Below are positions 55,057-63,445 of a DNA stretch of 64,000 bases, piece by piece. Numbering within the stretch: position 1 is the first letter of the stretch; each line of letters starts with the position of its first letter. Source of the stretch: Microbacterium sp. LWO14-1.2. Lineage in GTDB: Bacteria > Actinomycetota > Actinomycetes > Actinomycetales > Microbacteriaceae. Position numbers and translations under genes: made by a program. The notes beneath the pieces were generated by a model, which was not told the origin of the DNA, searched no databases, and saw only the letters and a list, made by a program, of their open reading frames with translations. The stretch is taken from NCBI RefSeq assembly GCF_038397715.1, contig NZ_CP151633.1, forward strand, positions 1,364,001 to 1,428,000, read 5' to 3'.

Positions 55057-55932
55057 ATGGCATACAGCAAGCTCGTGAAGCCCGAGTCGTCCGAGCTCCT
55101 GCACCTCACGGTGCTCCGCACCGAGCGCCTCGCCCCGCACTGGATCAGGGTGACGCTCGGCGGCGGCGAGGTCTCGAAGTTCCGCCCGATGGGCTTCGAC
55201 CAGTGGTTCCGCCTCTTCCTCCCGATCGGAGGGGATGCCGGTCTCGACCGCGTGCCCGCCAAGGCGAACAAGATGTTCGGGTACCTGAAGTTCCTGCGCA
55301 TCCCTGACGGCGAGCGACCCGTGATGCGCAACTACACCGTGCGGGCGTACCGGCCTGCGACCGGCGACACCGGTGCCGAGATCGACGTGGACTTCGTGCT
55401 GCACGGCTCCGCGGCAGACGGGACGGCCGGGCCGGCGTCACGCTGGGCCGAGACCTGCGCGCCGGGCGAGAACGTCCTCATCATCGACGAGGGCCTGACC
55501 TTCAACCCGCAGCGCGGGACGGACCGGGTCGTGCTCATCGGCGACGAGACGGCACTGCCCGCCATCGCGTCGATCTGCGCGTCGCTTCCCGAGGGCGCGA
55601 CGGGCACGGCGATCATCGAGGTCCCCTCCGACGAGGACGCCCTCGACTTCCCGCACCCAGCGGGCGTCGACGTCGTGTGGCTCACCCGTCCGCACGAGTT
55701 CCCGCCGGGATCGCGCGCGCTGTCTCAACTGCACGACCTGGCACTGCCCGAGGCGCCCTTCCACGCGTATGCGGCCGGGGAGCAGTCCCTGGCATCGGGG
55801 GTGCGCAAGCACCTCGTCGGCGAGCGCGGCGTCGACAAGAACGCTGTGAGCTTCTGCGGTTACTGGAAGCTCGGCGCCGCGTCGCCGGCATCCAAGGCGG
55901 CTCGGGATGCCGCGGCGGAGCCGCTCGCGTGA
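55057..55932 (+). CDS. Siderophore-interacting protein (FAD-dependent ferric reductase)
   Basis: A 291-residue flavoprotein of the SIP family, which reduces ferric siderophores to release iron inside the cell. The N-terminal FAD domain has the MRNYTVRAYRP motif and VDFVLHGSAADGTAGPASRW. The C-terminal NAD(P)H-type domain shows VLIGDETALPAIASICASLP and ends with CGYWKLGAASP, a family hallmark. The ATG at 55057 follows GAAAGG. It is embedded between EcfT and the second S component, with a 4-base overlap at its end, so it is very likely a functional part of this uptake system. Confidence 0.93.
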   Translation: MAYSKLVKPESSELLHLTVLRTERLAPHWIRVTLGGGEVSKFRPMGFDQWFRLFLPIGGDAGLDRVPAKANKMFGYLKFLRIPDGERPVMRNYTVRAYRPATGDTGAEIDVDFVLHGSAADGTAGPASRWAETCAPGENVLIIDEGLTFNPQRGTDRVVLIGDETALPAIASICASLPEGATGTAIIEVPSDEDALDFPHPAGVDVVWLTRPHEFPPGSRALSQLHDLALPEAPFHAYAAGEQSLASGVRKHLVGERGVDKNAVSFCGYWKLGAASPASKAARDAAAEPLA

Positions 55933-56585
55933 GCGGGACGGATGCCGGCGCAGCCGACGCCGCGCACAAGGCCGACACCGGCGCGACCGCGACCGGCTCC
56001 ACCACCACCGACTCGACCGCGGTCGTCGGTGCCGCTCCGCGCCGTCGCTTCCGCTTCCCCACCGCTATCCTGTTGACCTGCGCCGCACTCGGCGTCGCCG
56101 GCGGCATCCTGCTCGCCCCCGCGAACTGGGTCTCCACACTGCTGTTCGGCGGGCTTCCGTTCGTCAGCGTCGCGATCGCCGGACTGTGGCTCCTGCCGTC
56201 GGTCATCGCCCTGCGGCTGCTGCAGCGCCCTCTCGTGGGCCTGCTCGTCGGGCTGCTCGCCGGCCTCGTGATCGTGCCGTTCTCGGGATACGGGTTCGGC
56301 AGCGTCGCCACGAACCTGTGGTGGGCGGCCTTCACCGAGCTGCCGTTCCTCTTCGTGCTGTGGCGCTACTGGGGAACCTGGCTGCACTACCTCGGGGCGA
56401 TCATCGTCTCGGTCGTGTACCCGATCATGGCGTGGGCGTCGTTCGACCTCGGCAGCTTCGGGCTCGGCATCCAGATCGCGTTCTTCGCAGTGATCCTGGC
56501 GAGCTGCATGGGCGCGACGGCCCTCGGCATCCTCATCGCCGACCGTCTGAAGAAGGCCGGAGTCGGCCGTCGCCTCCCGCACTGA
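55929..56585 (+). CDS. ECF transporter S component (YkoE-like), second copy
   Basis: A 218-residue membrane protein. The first 45 residues are an unstructured Ala/Thr/Asp-rich extension, followed by RFRFPTAILLTCAALGVAGG and five further hydrophobic segments. FTELPFLFVLWRYWGTW and the final GILIADRLKKAGVGRR resemble the first copy at 51630 (IQEGIAALTRYRAWGAW and IGSALSRAGVARR). The GTG start overlaps the SIP stop (GTGA). As substrate-binding subunit of a system that includes a ferric-siderophore reductase, its cargo may be an iron compound, although YkoE relatives are usually linked to thiamine precursors. Confidence 0.78.
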   Translation: MSGTDAGAADAAHKADTGATATGSTTTDSTAVVGAAPRRRFRFPTAILLTCAALGVAGGILLAPANWVSTLLFGGLPFVSVAIAGLWLLPSVIALRLLQRPLVGLLVGLLAGLVIVPFSGYGFGSVATNLWWAAFTELPFLFVLWRYWGTWLHYLGAIIVSVVYPIMAWASFDLGSFGLGIQIAFFAVILASCMGATALGILIADRLKKAGVGRRLPH

Positions 56586-56650
56586 GTCGCGCCCGTCGCA
56601 TCCGACCAGGCTGTTCCGCCGCACCGGGCCGACGGGTATGCAGCAGGTGC

Positions 56651-56690
56651 ACGCAGAAAGGCCCCGGGCGAACCCGGGGCCTTTCTGCGT
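56651..56690. terminator. Perfect bidirectional terminator hairpin
   Basis: ACGCAGAAAGGCCCCGGG and its exact complement flank a 4-base loop (CGAA), giving an 18-base-pair stem with A and T tracts inside the outer stem. It separates the converging S-component gene and acyl-CoA dehydrogenase gene and can serve both. Confidence 0.92.
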
Positions 56691-56693
56691 GAG

Positions 56694-57857
56694 TCAGCGC
56701 TTGCCGGCGATCTGGCGCCCGACGATCTCGCGCATGATCTCGTTCGTGCCGCCGTAGATGCGGTGCACGCGAGCGTCGAGGAACGCGCGGGCGATGGGGT
56801 ACTCGGTGATGTAGCCGTAGCCGCCGTGCAGCTGCACTCCGGCGTCGAGCACCTCCCACTCGCGCTCTGTCGCCCAGAACTTGACCTTCGCGGCCTCCTC
56901 CGCCGAGAGCTTGCCCTTCGAGTACGCGAGGAGCGCGCGGTCGATGTACGCCCAGAGCGCGTCGACGGTCGTCGCCATGTCGGCGATCTGGAACCGGCTG
57001 TTCTGGAAGTCGATGATCCGCTCGCCGAACGCCTCGCGGTCCTTGGTGTAGGCGACGGTCCAGTCGAGGGCTGCCTGCGCGGCCGCCGCACCCGCGACGC
57101 CGATCGACAGACGCTCGAGAGGCAGGTTCATCATCAGCTGGATGAAGCCCTTGCCCTCTTCGCCGCCGATGAGGTTCTCGTCGGGAACGAACACGTCGCT
57201 GAACGAGAGCTCCGCCGTGTCATGACCCTGGAAGCCCATCTTGTGCAGCTTCTTGCCGTGGTCGAAGCCCTCCATGCCGTTCTCGATCAGCACGAGGCTG
57301 AAGGCGTCGGGACGGTTCCCCTCGCCGGTCTTCACGAACGTCACGACGAGGTCGGCGGTCGCGCCCGAGGAGATGAACGTCTTCGCGCCGTTGACGATGT
57401 ACCCGCCGTCGGTCTTCTTCGCAGTGGTCTTGATGCCGCGCAGGTCGGAGCCCGCACCCGGCTCGGTCATCGCGAGAGCGCCGATGACTTCTCCGGTGGC
57501 CATGCGCGGCAGCCACTTCTGCTTCTGCTCCTGCGTGCCCATGTGCACGAGGTACGGCACGGCCAGGTCGTCCTGGATGCCGAAGGCGCCCGCGAGAGAA
57601 CCGGCCCCCGCGGCGATGACCTCTTCGTTGACGATCGCGCGGAAGCGGTAGTCCTGCAGCATGCCCGCGCCGCCGAACTCCTCCGGCACGGAGAGCCCGA
57701 TGATGCCGGCCTCGCCCGCGGCGAGCATGGTCGCTCGATCGACCTCTCCGTCGGCGTCCCACTTCTCGATCGCCTCGTGCGTGACGTGGCGCTTGACGAA
57801 ATCCTTGACGAGGTCGCGGAATGCCTCGTGATCCTCTTCGTAGATGTCGCGTTCCAT
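56694..57857 (-). CDS. Acyl-CoA dehydrogenase
   Basis: A 387-residue flavoprotein of normal length for the family, oxidising acyl-CoA to enoyl-CoA with ETF as acceptor. The two FAD-binding signatures are ALAMTEPGAGSDLRGIKTTA and a C-terminal QLHGGYGYITEYPI. The end RIYGGTNEIMREIVGRQIAG is standard. The N-terminus MERDIYEEDHEAFRDLVKDF and the LLAYSKGKLS helix suggest the medium/long-chain branch. The ATG at 57857 has GGGAGGACGG upstream; the long in-frame extension is rejected. No partner genes are adjacent. Confidence 0.94.
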   Translation of the reverse strand: MERDIYEEDHEAFRDLVKDFVKRHVTHEAIEKWDADGEVDRATMLAAGEAGIIGLSVPEEFGGAGMLQDYRFRAIVNEEVIAAGAGSLAGAFGIQDDLAVPYLVHMGTQEQKQKWLPRMATGEVIGALAMTEPGAGSDLRGIKTTAKKTDGGYIVNGAKTFISSGATADLVVTFVKTGEGNRPDAFSLVLIENGMEGFDHGKKLHKMGFQGHDTAELSFSDVFVPDENLIGGEEGKGFIQLMMNLPLERLSIGVAGAAAAQAALDWTVAYTKDREAFGERIIDFQNSRFQIADMATTVDALWAYIDRALLAYSKGKLSAEEAAKVKFWATEREWEVLDAGVQLHGGYGYITEYPIARAFLDARVHRIYGGTNEIMREIVGRQIAGKR

Positions 57858-58008
57858 GCCGTCCTCCCGAACGTCTCGTGCGTCGTTGCTCCGGCGATCA
57901 TATGCCGCTGCCGTGACGACAGCACAGTGCGTTGTGAGAATGCATCCCACATTCGGTGACACTGGGTACCGCGATTGTCGGATGCCGCCAGACGGCGCCC
58001 GACAGCCG

Positions 58009-58944
58009 TCAGTGCGCGTAATCGGGGGCCGCGGGGAGCCCGAAGAACTGCTCGAGCGTGTGATAGCCGCCGTGATGGTACGCGGCGGCGAGCTCGGTGC
58101 CGAGGTACCGCAGATGCCACGGTTCCGGCTTGTATCCGGTGATCCCGCTGCCGACCTGCTCGTACCGCACGATGAACCCGTACTCCCAGGCGTTCTCGGC
58201 GACCCATGCCCCCTGCGGCGTCGCGCCGAAAGCGTCGATCTCCCCGCACTCGGGGCTGCACGCCACGACGTCGAGCGCGAGACCCGTCTGATGCTCGCTG
58301 TGCCCGGCGCGCGCCGACGCGGCATCCGCTCCGGCCTGGCCACTGCTGCGCACGTGAGACGCGTGCGTCGACACCTGCAGGTCGTACGAGCGGTAGCCGT
58401 TGTTCGCACCGATCTGACCCGCGCCCTCAGCGGCGGCTGCGGCGGCGAGCTCGCCGATCGCGGCGGAGACGTCGGTGCGCGCCTGACCCGAGCGCGTGGT
58501 CATCTCGAGCGGCATGTCGGTGAGCGATCCGGGCGCGAACGTGATCGGGTTCAGCGGTCGCGCCTTGTTCACGACGACCCAGACGTGCGCGGGGTCGTCG
58601 AGAGCGATGCAGGGCGCGTTGCCGGCGACCACTGCCGCGCGGAAGCTCTCGCCTCCGCCGAATCCGGCGATGATCGCCGCATCGTCGGCGACGGAGATCG
58701 CCTCCAGCACCGACGGCTCCGAGCACGGGTCGGCGGCCGTCGTCGCCCCCACCTGCACGGCGGGGACCTCGGCCACGACGACCGGCTCCGGCATCGGCGC
58801 GCTCGAGGGCGCGGACGTCGTGACGGGAGCGCTCGCGATCGACAGCAGGATGCCGACAGCGGTCACCGCGAGTCCGAGGGGCAGTGCGGGTCCGCTGATC
58901 GGGGAGCGCGGGGCCGCATGCCGAGGCTGCGGCGTGCTGGTCAT
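58009..58944 (-). CDS. D-alanyl-D-alanine carboxypeptidase (M15B, VanY-like)
   Basis: A 311-residue protein with an N-terminal signal anchor (LPLGLAVTAVGILLSIASAP, residues about 20-40) and a Pro/Ser linker. The VanY-type domain carries the zinc ligands in SARAGHSEHQTGLALDVV (His, Asp) and EPWHLRYLG (His), and the substrate loop NNGYRSYDLQ. It trims peptidoglycan stem peptides outside the cell. A ~90-residue extra region before the catalytic domain has a disulfide-ready Cys pair. The ATG at 58944 was chosen because the preceding 22 residues are not conserved and the signal anchor follows at once. Divergent from the radical SAM gene. Confidence 0.92.
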   Translation of the reverse strand: MTSTPQPRHAAPRSPISGPALPLGLAVTAVGILLSIASAPVTTSAPSSAPMPEPVVVAEVPAVQVGATTAADPCSEPSVLEAISVADDAAIIAGFGGGESFRAAVVAGNAPCIALDDPAHVWVVVNKARPLNPITFAPGSLTDMPLEMTTRSGQARTDVSAAIGELAAAAAAEGAGQIGANNGYRSYDLQVSTHASHVRSSGQAGADAASARAGHSEHQTGLALDVVACSPECGEIDAFGATPQGAWVAENAWEYGFIVRYEQVGSGITGYKPEPWHLRYLGTELAAAYHHGGYHTLEQFFGLPAAPDYAH

Positions 58945-58990
58945 CCGTCCATTGTCTCTTAACTCGAATCGAACACAGTTCCCCCTGTGA

Positions 58991-59029
58991 TTGACATCTT
59001 CCTCGTTCATATGTTCGAATAATCCGATG
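58991..59029 (+). promoter_or_regulatory. Promoter reading into a leaderless start
   Basis: TTGACA (58991-58996) is a perfect -35 box. TCGAAT (59015-59020) at 18 bases matches four of six -10 positions. The expected transcription start coincides with the ATG at 59027, which has no ribosome site, so the radical SAM mRNA is probably leaderless. Confidence 0.6.
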
Positions 59030-60145
59030 AGGTGGCAGGGTCAGAAGGTCGGTGACGTCGACACCGCAGCGCTGCCCGGACTCGAAGACCGGTCGAGCAT
59101 GCTGCGCTCCGTCACGACCCCCGAGTTCGCAGGGATGACGTTCCACGAGGTGCTGTCGAAGTCGGCACTCAACCACGTGCCGGGCGCTTCACGCATGCCG
59201 TTCGCGTGGACCATCAACCCCTATCGCGGATGCAGCCATGCGTGCACTTACTGTTTCGCCCGCGGGACGCACGAGTATCTCGACCTCGACGGCGGATCGG
59301 ACTTCGACTCGCAGATCGTCGTGAAAACCAACATCGTCGAGGTGCTGCAGCGGGAGCTGCGCAAAGGCAGCTGGCGGCACGAGACGGTCGCTCTCGGCAC
59401 GAACACCGATCCATACCAGCGCGCCGAGGGCCGGTACAAGCTCATGCCGGGCATCATCGACGCCCTCGCCGCCTCGGGAACGCCGATCTCGATCCTCACC
59501 AAGGGCACATTGATCCGACGCGACATCCCGTTGCTGGTGAAGGCGGCGCAGCGTGTTCCGGTCGACGTGCAGATGTCGATCGCGATGTACGACGACGATC
59601 TGCAGAAGGCGATCGAGCCGGGCGCCCCCACCACTCAGGCGAGGCTCGACACGGTGAAGGCACTCACGGATGCCGGATTCCCCGTCACCGTCTTCCTGAT
59701 GCCGATCATGCCGCACATGACCGACTCGGTCGACGCGATCGACACCGCGCTGAGACGGATCAAGGATGCCGGAGCGCGGCGCGTCATCTACGGCGCACTG
59801 CACCTGCGGCCCGGTGTGAAGCCCTGGTTCATGCAGTGGTTGGGCGAAGCGCGACCCGATCTCGTGTCGTCGTACCTCGGACTGTACCCCGGGGTGTCCG
59901 TCGAGGCGCCGAAGGGCTACCGCCAGTGGCTCGCCAAGCGCGCACGCCCGCTGATCCGCATGCACGGCCTCGACGGGCGCGACGAGAACGACTACCCCCG
60001 CCGCGGCACCCGCCCCGGGCAGGGGCACGTCGACTCGATCTGGAGTCAGAACGAGTCGCAGGGCGGCGCCCGGGCGACGACGTCCGTCGGGTTCCGCACC
60101 ACAGGATCGAGCGGGGAGGCCCCTGCACAGCCGATGCTGTTCTGA
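59027..60145 (+). CDS. Rv2578c-type radical SAM protein
   Basis: A 372-residue radical S-adenosylmethionine protein. The iron-sulfur motif CSHACTYCFAR (CxxxCxxC) follows NPYRGC near residue 65, and LGTNTDPYQRAE and ISILTKGTLIRRD are typical of the spore-photoproduct-lyase-like/Rv2578c group. The substrate and product are unknown for this widely conserved actinobacterial protein. The start at 59027 (MRWQGQKVGD) was preferred over an upstream codon at 58991, which lies on the -35 box. The C-terminal 40 residues are disordered. The YaeQ-like gene begins 55 bases after its stop. Confidence 0.9.
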   Translation: MRWQGQKVGDVDTAALPGLEDRSSMLRSVTTPEFAGMTFHEVLSKSALNHVPGASRMPFAWTINPYRGCSHACTYCFARGTHEYLDLDGGSDFDSQIVVKTNIVEVLQRELRKGSWRHETVALGTNTDPYQRAEGRYKLMPGIIDALAASGTPISILTKGTLIRRDIPLLVKAAQRVPVDVQMSIAMYDDDLQKAIEPGAPTTQARLDTVKALTDAGFPVTVFLMPIMPHMTDSVDAIDTALRRIKDAGARRVIYGALHLRPGVKPWFMQWLGEARPDLVSSYLGLYPGVSVEAPKGYRQWLAKRARPLIRMHGLDGRDENDYPRRGTRPGQGHVDSIWSQNESQGGARATTSVGFRTTGSSGEAPAQPMLF

Positions 60146-60200
60146 CGGCCATCATCGGCATCCGCTCGTCCGGCCCGCCGCACCGCAGCCCGTAGGCTCG

Positions 60201-60746
60201 ATGACTATGGCGATCGGCTCGACAATCCACACGTTCGACGTGCAACTGGCAGACACGGATCGCGGCGTCTACGAGGACTACTCCCTCCGCGCGGCGCGGC
60301 ATCCCTCCGAGACCGACGCCTACCTGCTCACCCGGCTGCTCGCCCTCGGCCTCGAGTACGCGGAGGGCATCGCGTTCGGCGGCAGCGTGTCGGACACCGA
60401 GGAACCCGCCGTCGTCGTGCGCGACCTCACCGGGCGCATCACCGCCTGGATCGAGGTCGGAGCCCCCGACGCCGAACGGCTGCACCACGCGACCCGCCTC
60501 GCCGACCGCGTCGTCGTCTACACGCATCGCGATCCGGTCAAGGTCATGGCCCCGTGGGCCGACAAGCGCATCCACCGCGCCGACGACGTCCGCGTGTACA
60601 GCTTCGACCCCGGGTTCATCGAGTCGGCCGCACCGCTGCTCGAACGCCGCAACGCGGTGACCATGACCGTCACCGAGCAGACCCTCTACCTGACGCTGAA
60701 CGGCACGAGCCTGACGACAGCCGTGCACGAGCACTCGATCGGCTGA
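60201..60746 (+). CDS. YaeQ family protein
   Basis: A 181-residue protein with the YaeQ fold, which belongs to the PD-(D/E)XK nuclease-like group but has no settled function. The family N-terminus is STIHTFDVQLADTDRGVYED, followed by RHPSETDAYLLTRLLALGLE with the usual Glu and Asp residues. The active-site-like WIEVGAPDAERLHHATRLAD retains Glu. The C-terminus TLYLTLNGTSL is standard. Start choice lies between ATG 60201 and 60207. It is followed directly by the tandem repeat block at 60747. Confidence 0.9.
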   Translation: MTMAIGSTIHTFDVQLADTDRGVYEDYSLRAARHPSETDAYLLTRLLALGLEYAEGIAFGGSVSDTEEPAVVVRDLTGRITAWIEVGAPDAERLHHATRLADRVVVYTHRDPVKVMAPWADKRIHRADDVRVYSFDPGFIESAAPLLERRNAVTMTVTEQTLYLTLNGTSLTTAVHEHSIG

Positions 60747-60968
60747 CCTCACCCCGTTTCGTCTCGTCGCTGCGCTCCTCGCTCAACGACCCACGGGAGA
60801 GACGAAGGTCGTTGAGCGAGCGAAGCGAGACGAAACGCAACGCGACCCGCGGACGCCTCACCCCGTTTCGTCTCGTCGCTGCGCTCCTCGCTCAACGACC
60901 CACGGGAGACACAAGGTCGTTGAGCGAGCGAAGCGAGACGAAACGCAACGCGACCCGCGGACGCCTGG
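60747..60968. repeat. Tandem ~108-base duplication of an inverted repeat pair
   Basis: Two nearly identical units start at 60747 and 60856 (CCTCACCCCGTTTCGTCTCG). Each contains a forward and a reverse copy of the intergenic repeat core, separated by a short linker (CCCACGGGAGAGACGAAG in the first, one base shorter in the second), and ends in CGACCCGCGGACG. So there are four cores in total and two stem-loops. The block fills the gap between the converging YaeQ and helicase genes. Confidence 0.93.
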
Positions 60969-60970
60969 CG

Positions 60971-63169
60971 TCAGCTGGTGAGGTCGGCGGCCGACGGCAT
61001 CCGTCCGGCGATCTCCTCGATCAGGTCGTCGTCGACGCGCGCGTTCTCGAACGGCGCCTCGATCTCGGCGCGGTCCAGGAGCTCGCTCATGCGGCGTTGA
61101 CGCTGACGGGTGATGAGCGTGACGACGCGGCCCGAGCGACCGGCGCGGCCGGTGCGGCCCGAGCGGTGCAGGTACGTCTTGTACTCGTCCGGCGCGTCGG
61201 CCTGCACGACCAGGTCGATGTCGTCGACGTGGATGCCGCGGGCGGCGACGTCCGTCGCGACGAGCACGTTCACGCGACCCGAGGTGAGGCGCTCGAGGTT
61301 GCGCGTGCGCTTGCCCTGGTTCAGGTCGCCGTGCAGCGAGACCGCCGGGATGCCGGCGTCGTCGAACTGCTCGGCGAGCATCTCGGCGTAGGCGCGCGTG
61401 CGGGCGAACACGAGGGTCTTGCCCTCGCGGTCGACGAGCGAGGTGAGGATGTCGGCCTTGTCGCGGTGCTCGATCACGAGCACGCGGTGCTCGATCGTGC
61501 TGGACTCCTGGTCCTCGCCGGCGACCTCGTACACGGCGGGGTCGACGAGGAACTCGTCGACGAGCGCGGCGACCTCGCGGTCGAGCGTCGCCGAGAACAG
61601 GAGCTTCTGGCTGCCGTCGGCCGTGTGACGCAGGATGCGCTGCACGGGCTCGACGAAGCCGAGCTCGCACATGTGGTCGGCCTCGTCGAGCACCGCGATG
61701 CGGCAGTCGGAGAGGTCGAGCTTGCCCTGGTTGATGAGGTCCTCGACGCGTCCAGGCGTGCCGATGACGATGTCGACGCCCTTCTTCAGGGCACCCACCT
61801 GGCGACCCTGCGGCACACCGCCGTAGATCTGCGTCGTGAAGAGCCCCACGCTGCGGGCGATGGGCTGGATCGTGCGGTCGATCTGCAGGGCGAGCTCACG
61901 CGTCGGGGCGAGGATGATCGCGCGCGGCGACCGTCCGAACTCACGGCGCTTGCCGGCCTGCGACTGCAGCACCTTCTCGACGAGCGGAGCGCCGAACGCG
62001 ATGGTCTTGCCCGAGCCGGTGCGGCCGCGGGCGAGCACGTCGCGTCCTTCGAGCACGGCCGGGATGCTGGCCGCCTGGATCGGGAACGGGCTGGCCGCCC
62101 CCATGTTGGCAAGCGTCTCGACGATGTTCGATCCGAGTCCGAGATCGGCGAACGTCACATCGGTCACCTCGACCGCCTGCACGGCCTTGGCCTCGAGGCG
62201 CTCATGCACGACGTCCTCGGTCGGCTCGAAAGCGGCCTTGGGGGTGGCGTTCCAGTCGCTGCGGCTCGGACGCGCGTCGCGGCCGGTGCGGTCGTCGCGA
62301 CGAGGACGCTCGGTGCGGTACGCGCCGCCGGTCGACGGACGCGAACGCTCGTCGCGGCCGCCCTCGATCGCACGCTGAGTGCGGTCGCGGTCGAAGGCGC
62401 GACGGGCACGGTCGGCGTCGTAGGACCGTGCGGGACGGTCGGATGCTGCGCGGTCGTCGCGCTGCGGACCCGCATCGCGGTCGAAACGCGGACGCTCGGC
62501 GCCGCGGTCGCTGTACCGGGGGCGGTCGCCGCCACGGCCGGCGCGGTCGCCGAACCCACGGTCGTCGCGCTGCGGACGCGCATCGCGGTCGAAACGCGGC
62601 GTGCGACGATCATCGCGATCGCTGTACCGGGGGCGGTCGTCACGCTGCGGACGCGCGTCGCGGTCGTAACGCTGCCCGCCGCGGTCGTCGCGGTCGTAAC
62701 GGGGACGGTCGGAACCGCGGTCGTCCCGACGCGGACGGTCGTCGAAGCGACGCCCACCGGCGCGGTCGTCGAACCGGGGGCGCTCGTCGAAACGGCGCTC
62801 GTCGGAACGGGGGCGCTCGCGGTCGTCACGACGATGCGGCGCCTCGCGGCGTCCGGACTCGGCGCGGTTGCGGATGCTGCGGGCCTCGTCGCGGCCTGCG
62901 CGCTCCTGCGAGGACCAGCGCTGCTTGGGAGCACCACCCTCGTCGGTCGCACGGTAACCGCGGTGGCCGGGGCTGCGGCTACCGGGACGGCGGTCGAAGC
63001 CGGCCGCCGCAGGACGCCGCTCCCCGGCATCCGCACGTCCGCCGCGGGTGTCGCGGGCTCCGTCGCGGCCGCCGGCGTGACGGTCGTGGAACGAGGTCTT
63101 CTTGGCGCCGTAGCGCGGCTCGAAGTTGGCAGCGGGGCGTCCGCCGCGGGGCTTCTTGTTCTTGGGCAT
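60971..63169 (-). CDS. DEAD-box RNA helicase with Arg/Asp-rich N-terminal tail
   Basis: A 732-residue ATP-dependent RNA helicase. The first ~330 residues are a charged, disordered tail made of R, D, G and P with recurring units such as RDARPQRDDR and RPRYSDR. The core then begins at VTFADLGLGSNIVETLANMG (Q motif). Walker A is RGRTGSGKT, and PTRELALQ, GTPGR, VLDEADHMCELGF (DEAD), FSAT, ATDVAARGIHVDDIDLVV and HRSGRTGRAG are all present. It probably acts in ribosome assembly or RNA decay. The ATG at 63169 (MPKNKKPRGG) has AGAAGGACACACCC upstream. Actinobacterial relatives usually carry such tails at the C-terminus, so the N-terminal position is unusual. Confidence 0.93.
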   Translation of the reverse strand: MPKNKKPRGGRPAANFEPRYGAKKTSFHDRHAGGRDGARDTRGGRADAGERRPAAAGFDRRPGSRSPGHRGYRATDEGGAPKQRWSSQERAGRDEARSIRNRAESGRREAPHRRDDRERPRSDERRFDERPRFDDRAGGRRFDDRPRRDDRGSDRPRYDRDDRGGQRYDRDARPQRDDRPRYSDRDDRRTPRFDRDARPQRDDRGFGDRAGRGGDRPRYSDRGAERPRFDRDAGPQRDDRAASDRPARSYDADRARRAFDRDRTQRAIEGGRDERSRPSTGGAYRTERPRRDDRTGRDARPSRSDWNATPKAAFEPTEDVVHERLEAKAVQAVEVTDVTFADLGLGSNIVETLANMGAASPFPIQAASIPAVLEGRDVLARGRTGSGKTIAFGAPLVEKVLQSQAGKRREFGRSPRAIILAPTRELALQIDRTIQPIARSVGLFTTQIYGGVPQGRQVGALKKGVDIVIGTPGRVEDLINQGKLDLSDCRIAVLDEADHMCELGFVEPVQRILRHTADGSQKLLFSATLDREVAALVDEFLVDPAVYEVAGEDQESSTIEHRVLVIEHRDKADILTSLVDREGKTLVFARTRAYAEMLAEQFDDAGIPAVSLHGDLNQGKRTRNLERLTSGRVNVLVATDVAARGIHVDDIDLVVQADAPDEYKTYLHRSGRTGRAGRSGRVVTLITRQRQRRMSELLDRAEIEAPFENARVDDDLIEEIAGRMPSAADLTS

Positions 63170-63430
63170 GGGTGTGTCCTTCTGGGTTCTCGCACGAGAA
63201 CAGCGCCGCGCACACGCGCGAGCACCCGGCATCCGATCGAGTGATCGTGCTGCGAGTCCGGACTGTCAGCGGCCGGGGCCATTCATGTGATGGTTGATTT
63301 ACGTCGATCGACGCTCACCATCGGCCCCTGGGCTCACACTTCTTGCACAAAAACGTCCGCGTCCATACGCGGGTGCCCGAAGCCGACCACACCAGTGTAC
63401 CGGTCGCACCTGGGAGGACGCCCTCCGCCC

Positions 63431-63445
63431 TACGATGGCGGCATG
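63431..63445 (+). promoter_or_regulatory. -10 element directly before the aldose epimerase start
   Basis: TACGAT (63431-63436) fits TANNNT and ends six bases before the ATG at 63443, with no ribosome site between. A leaderless transcript is likely. The rest of 63170-63442 holds no gene; its left part should carry the helicase promoter. Confidence 0.5.

Noticed and set aside
60554..63244. An 896-codon open frame on the plus strand opposite the DEAD-box helicase
   Set aside because: It mirrors the Arg/Asp-rich helicase codons, has no domain motifs, and begins inside the YaeQ gene. High GC keeps antisense frames open.
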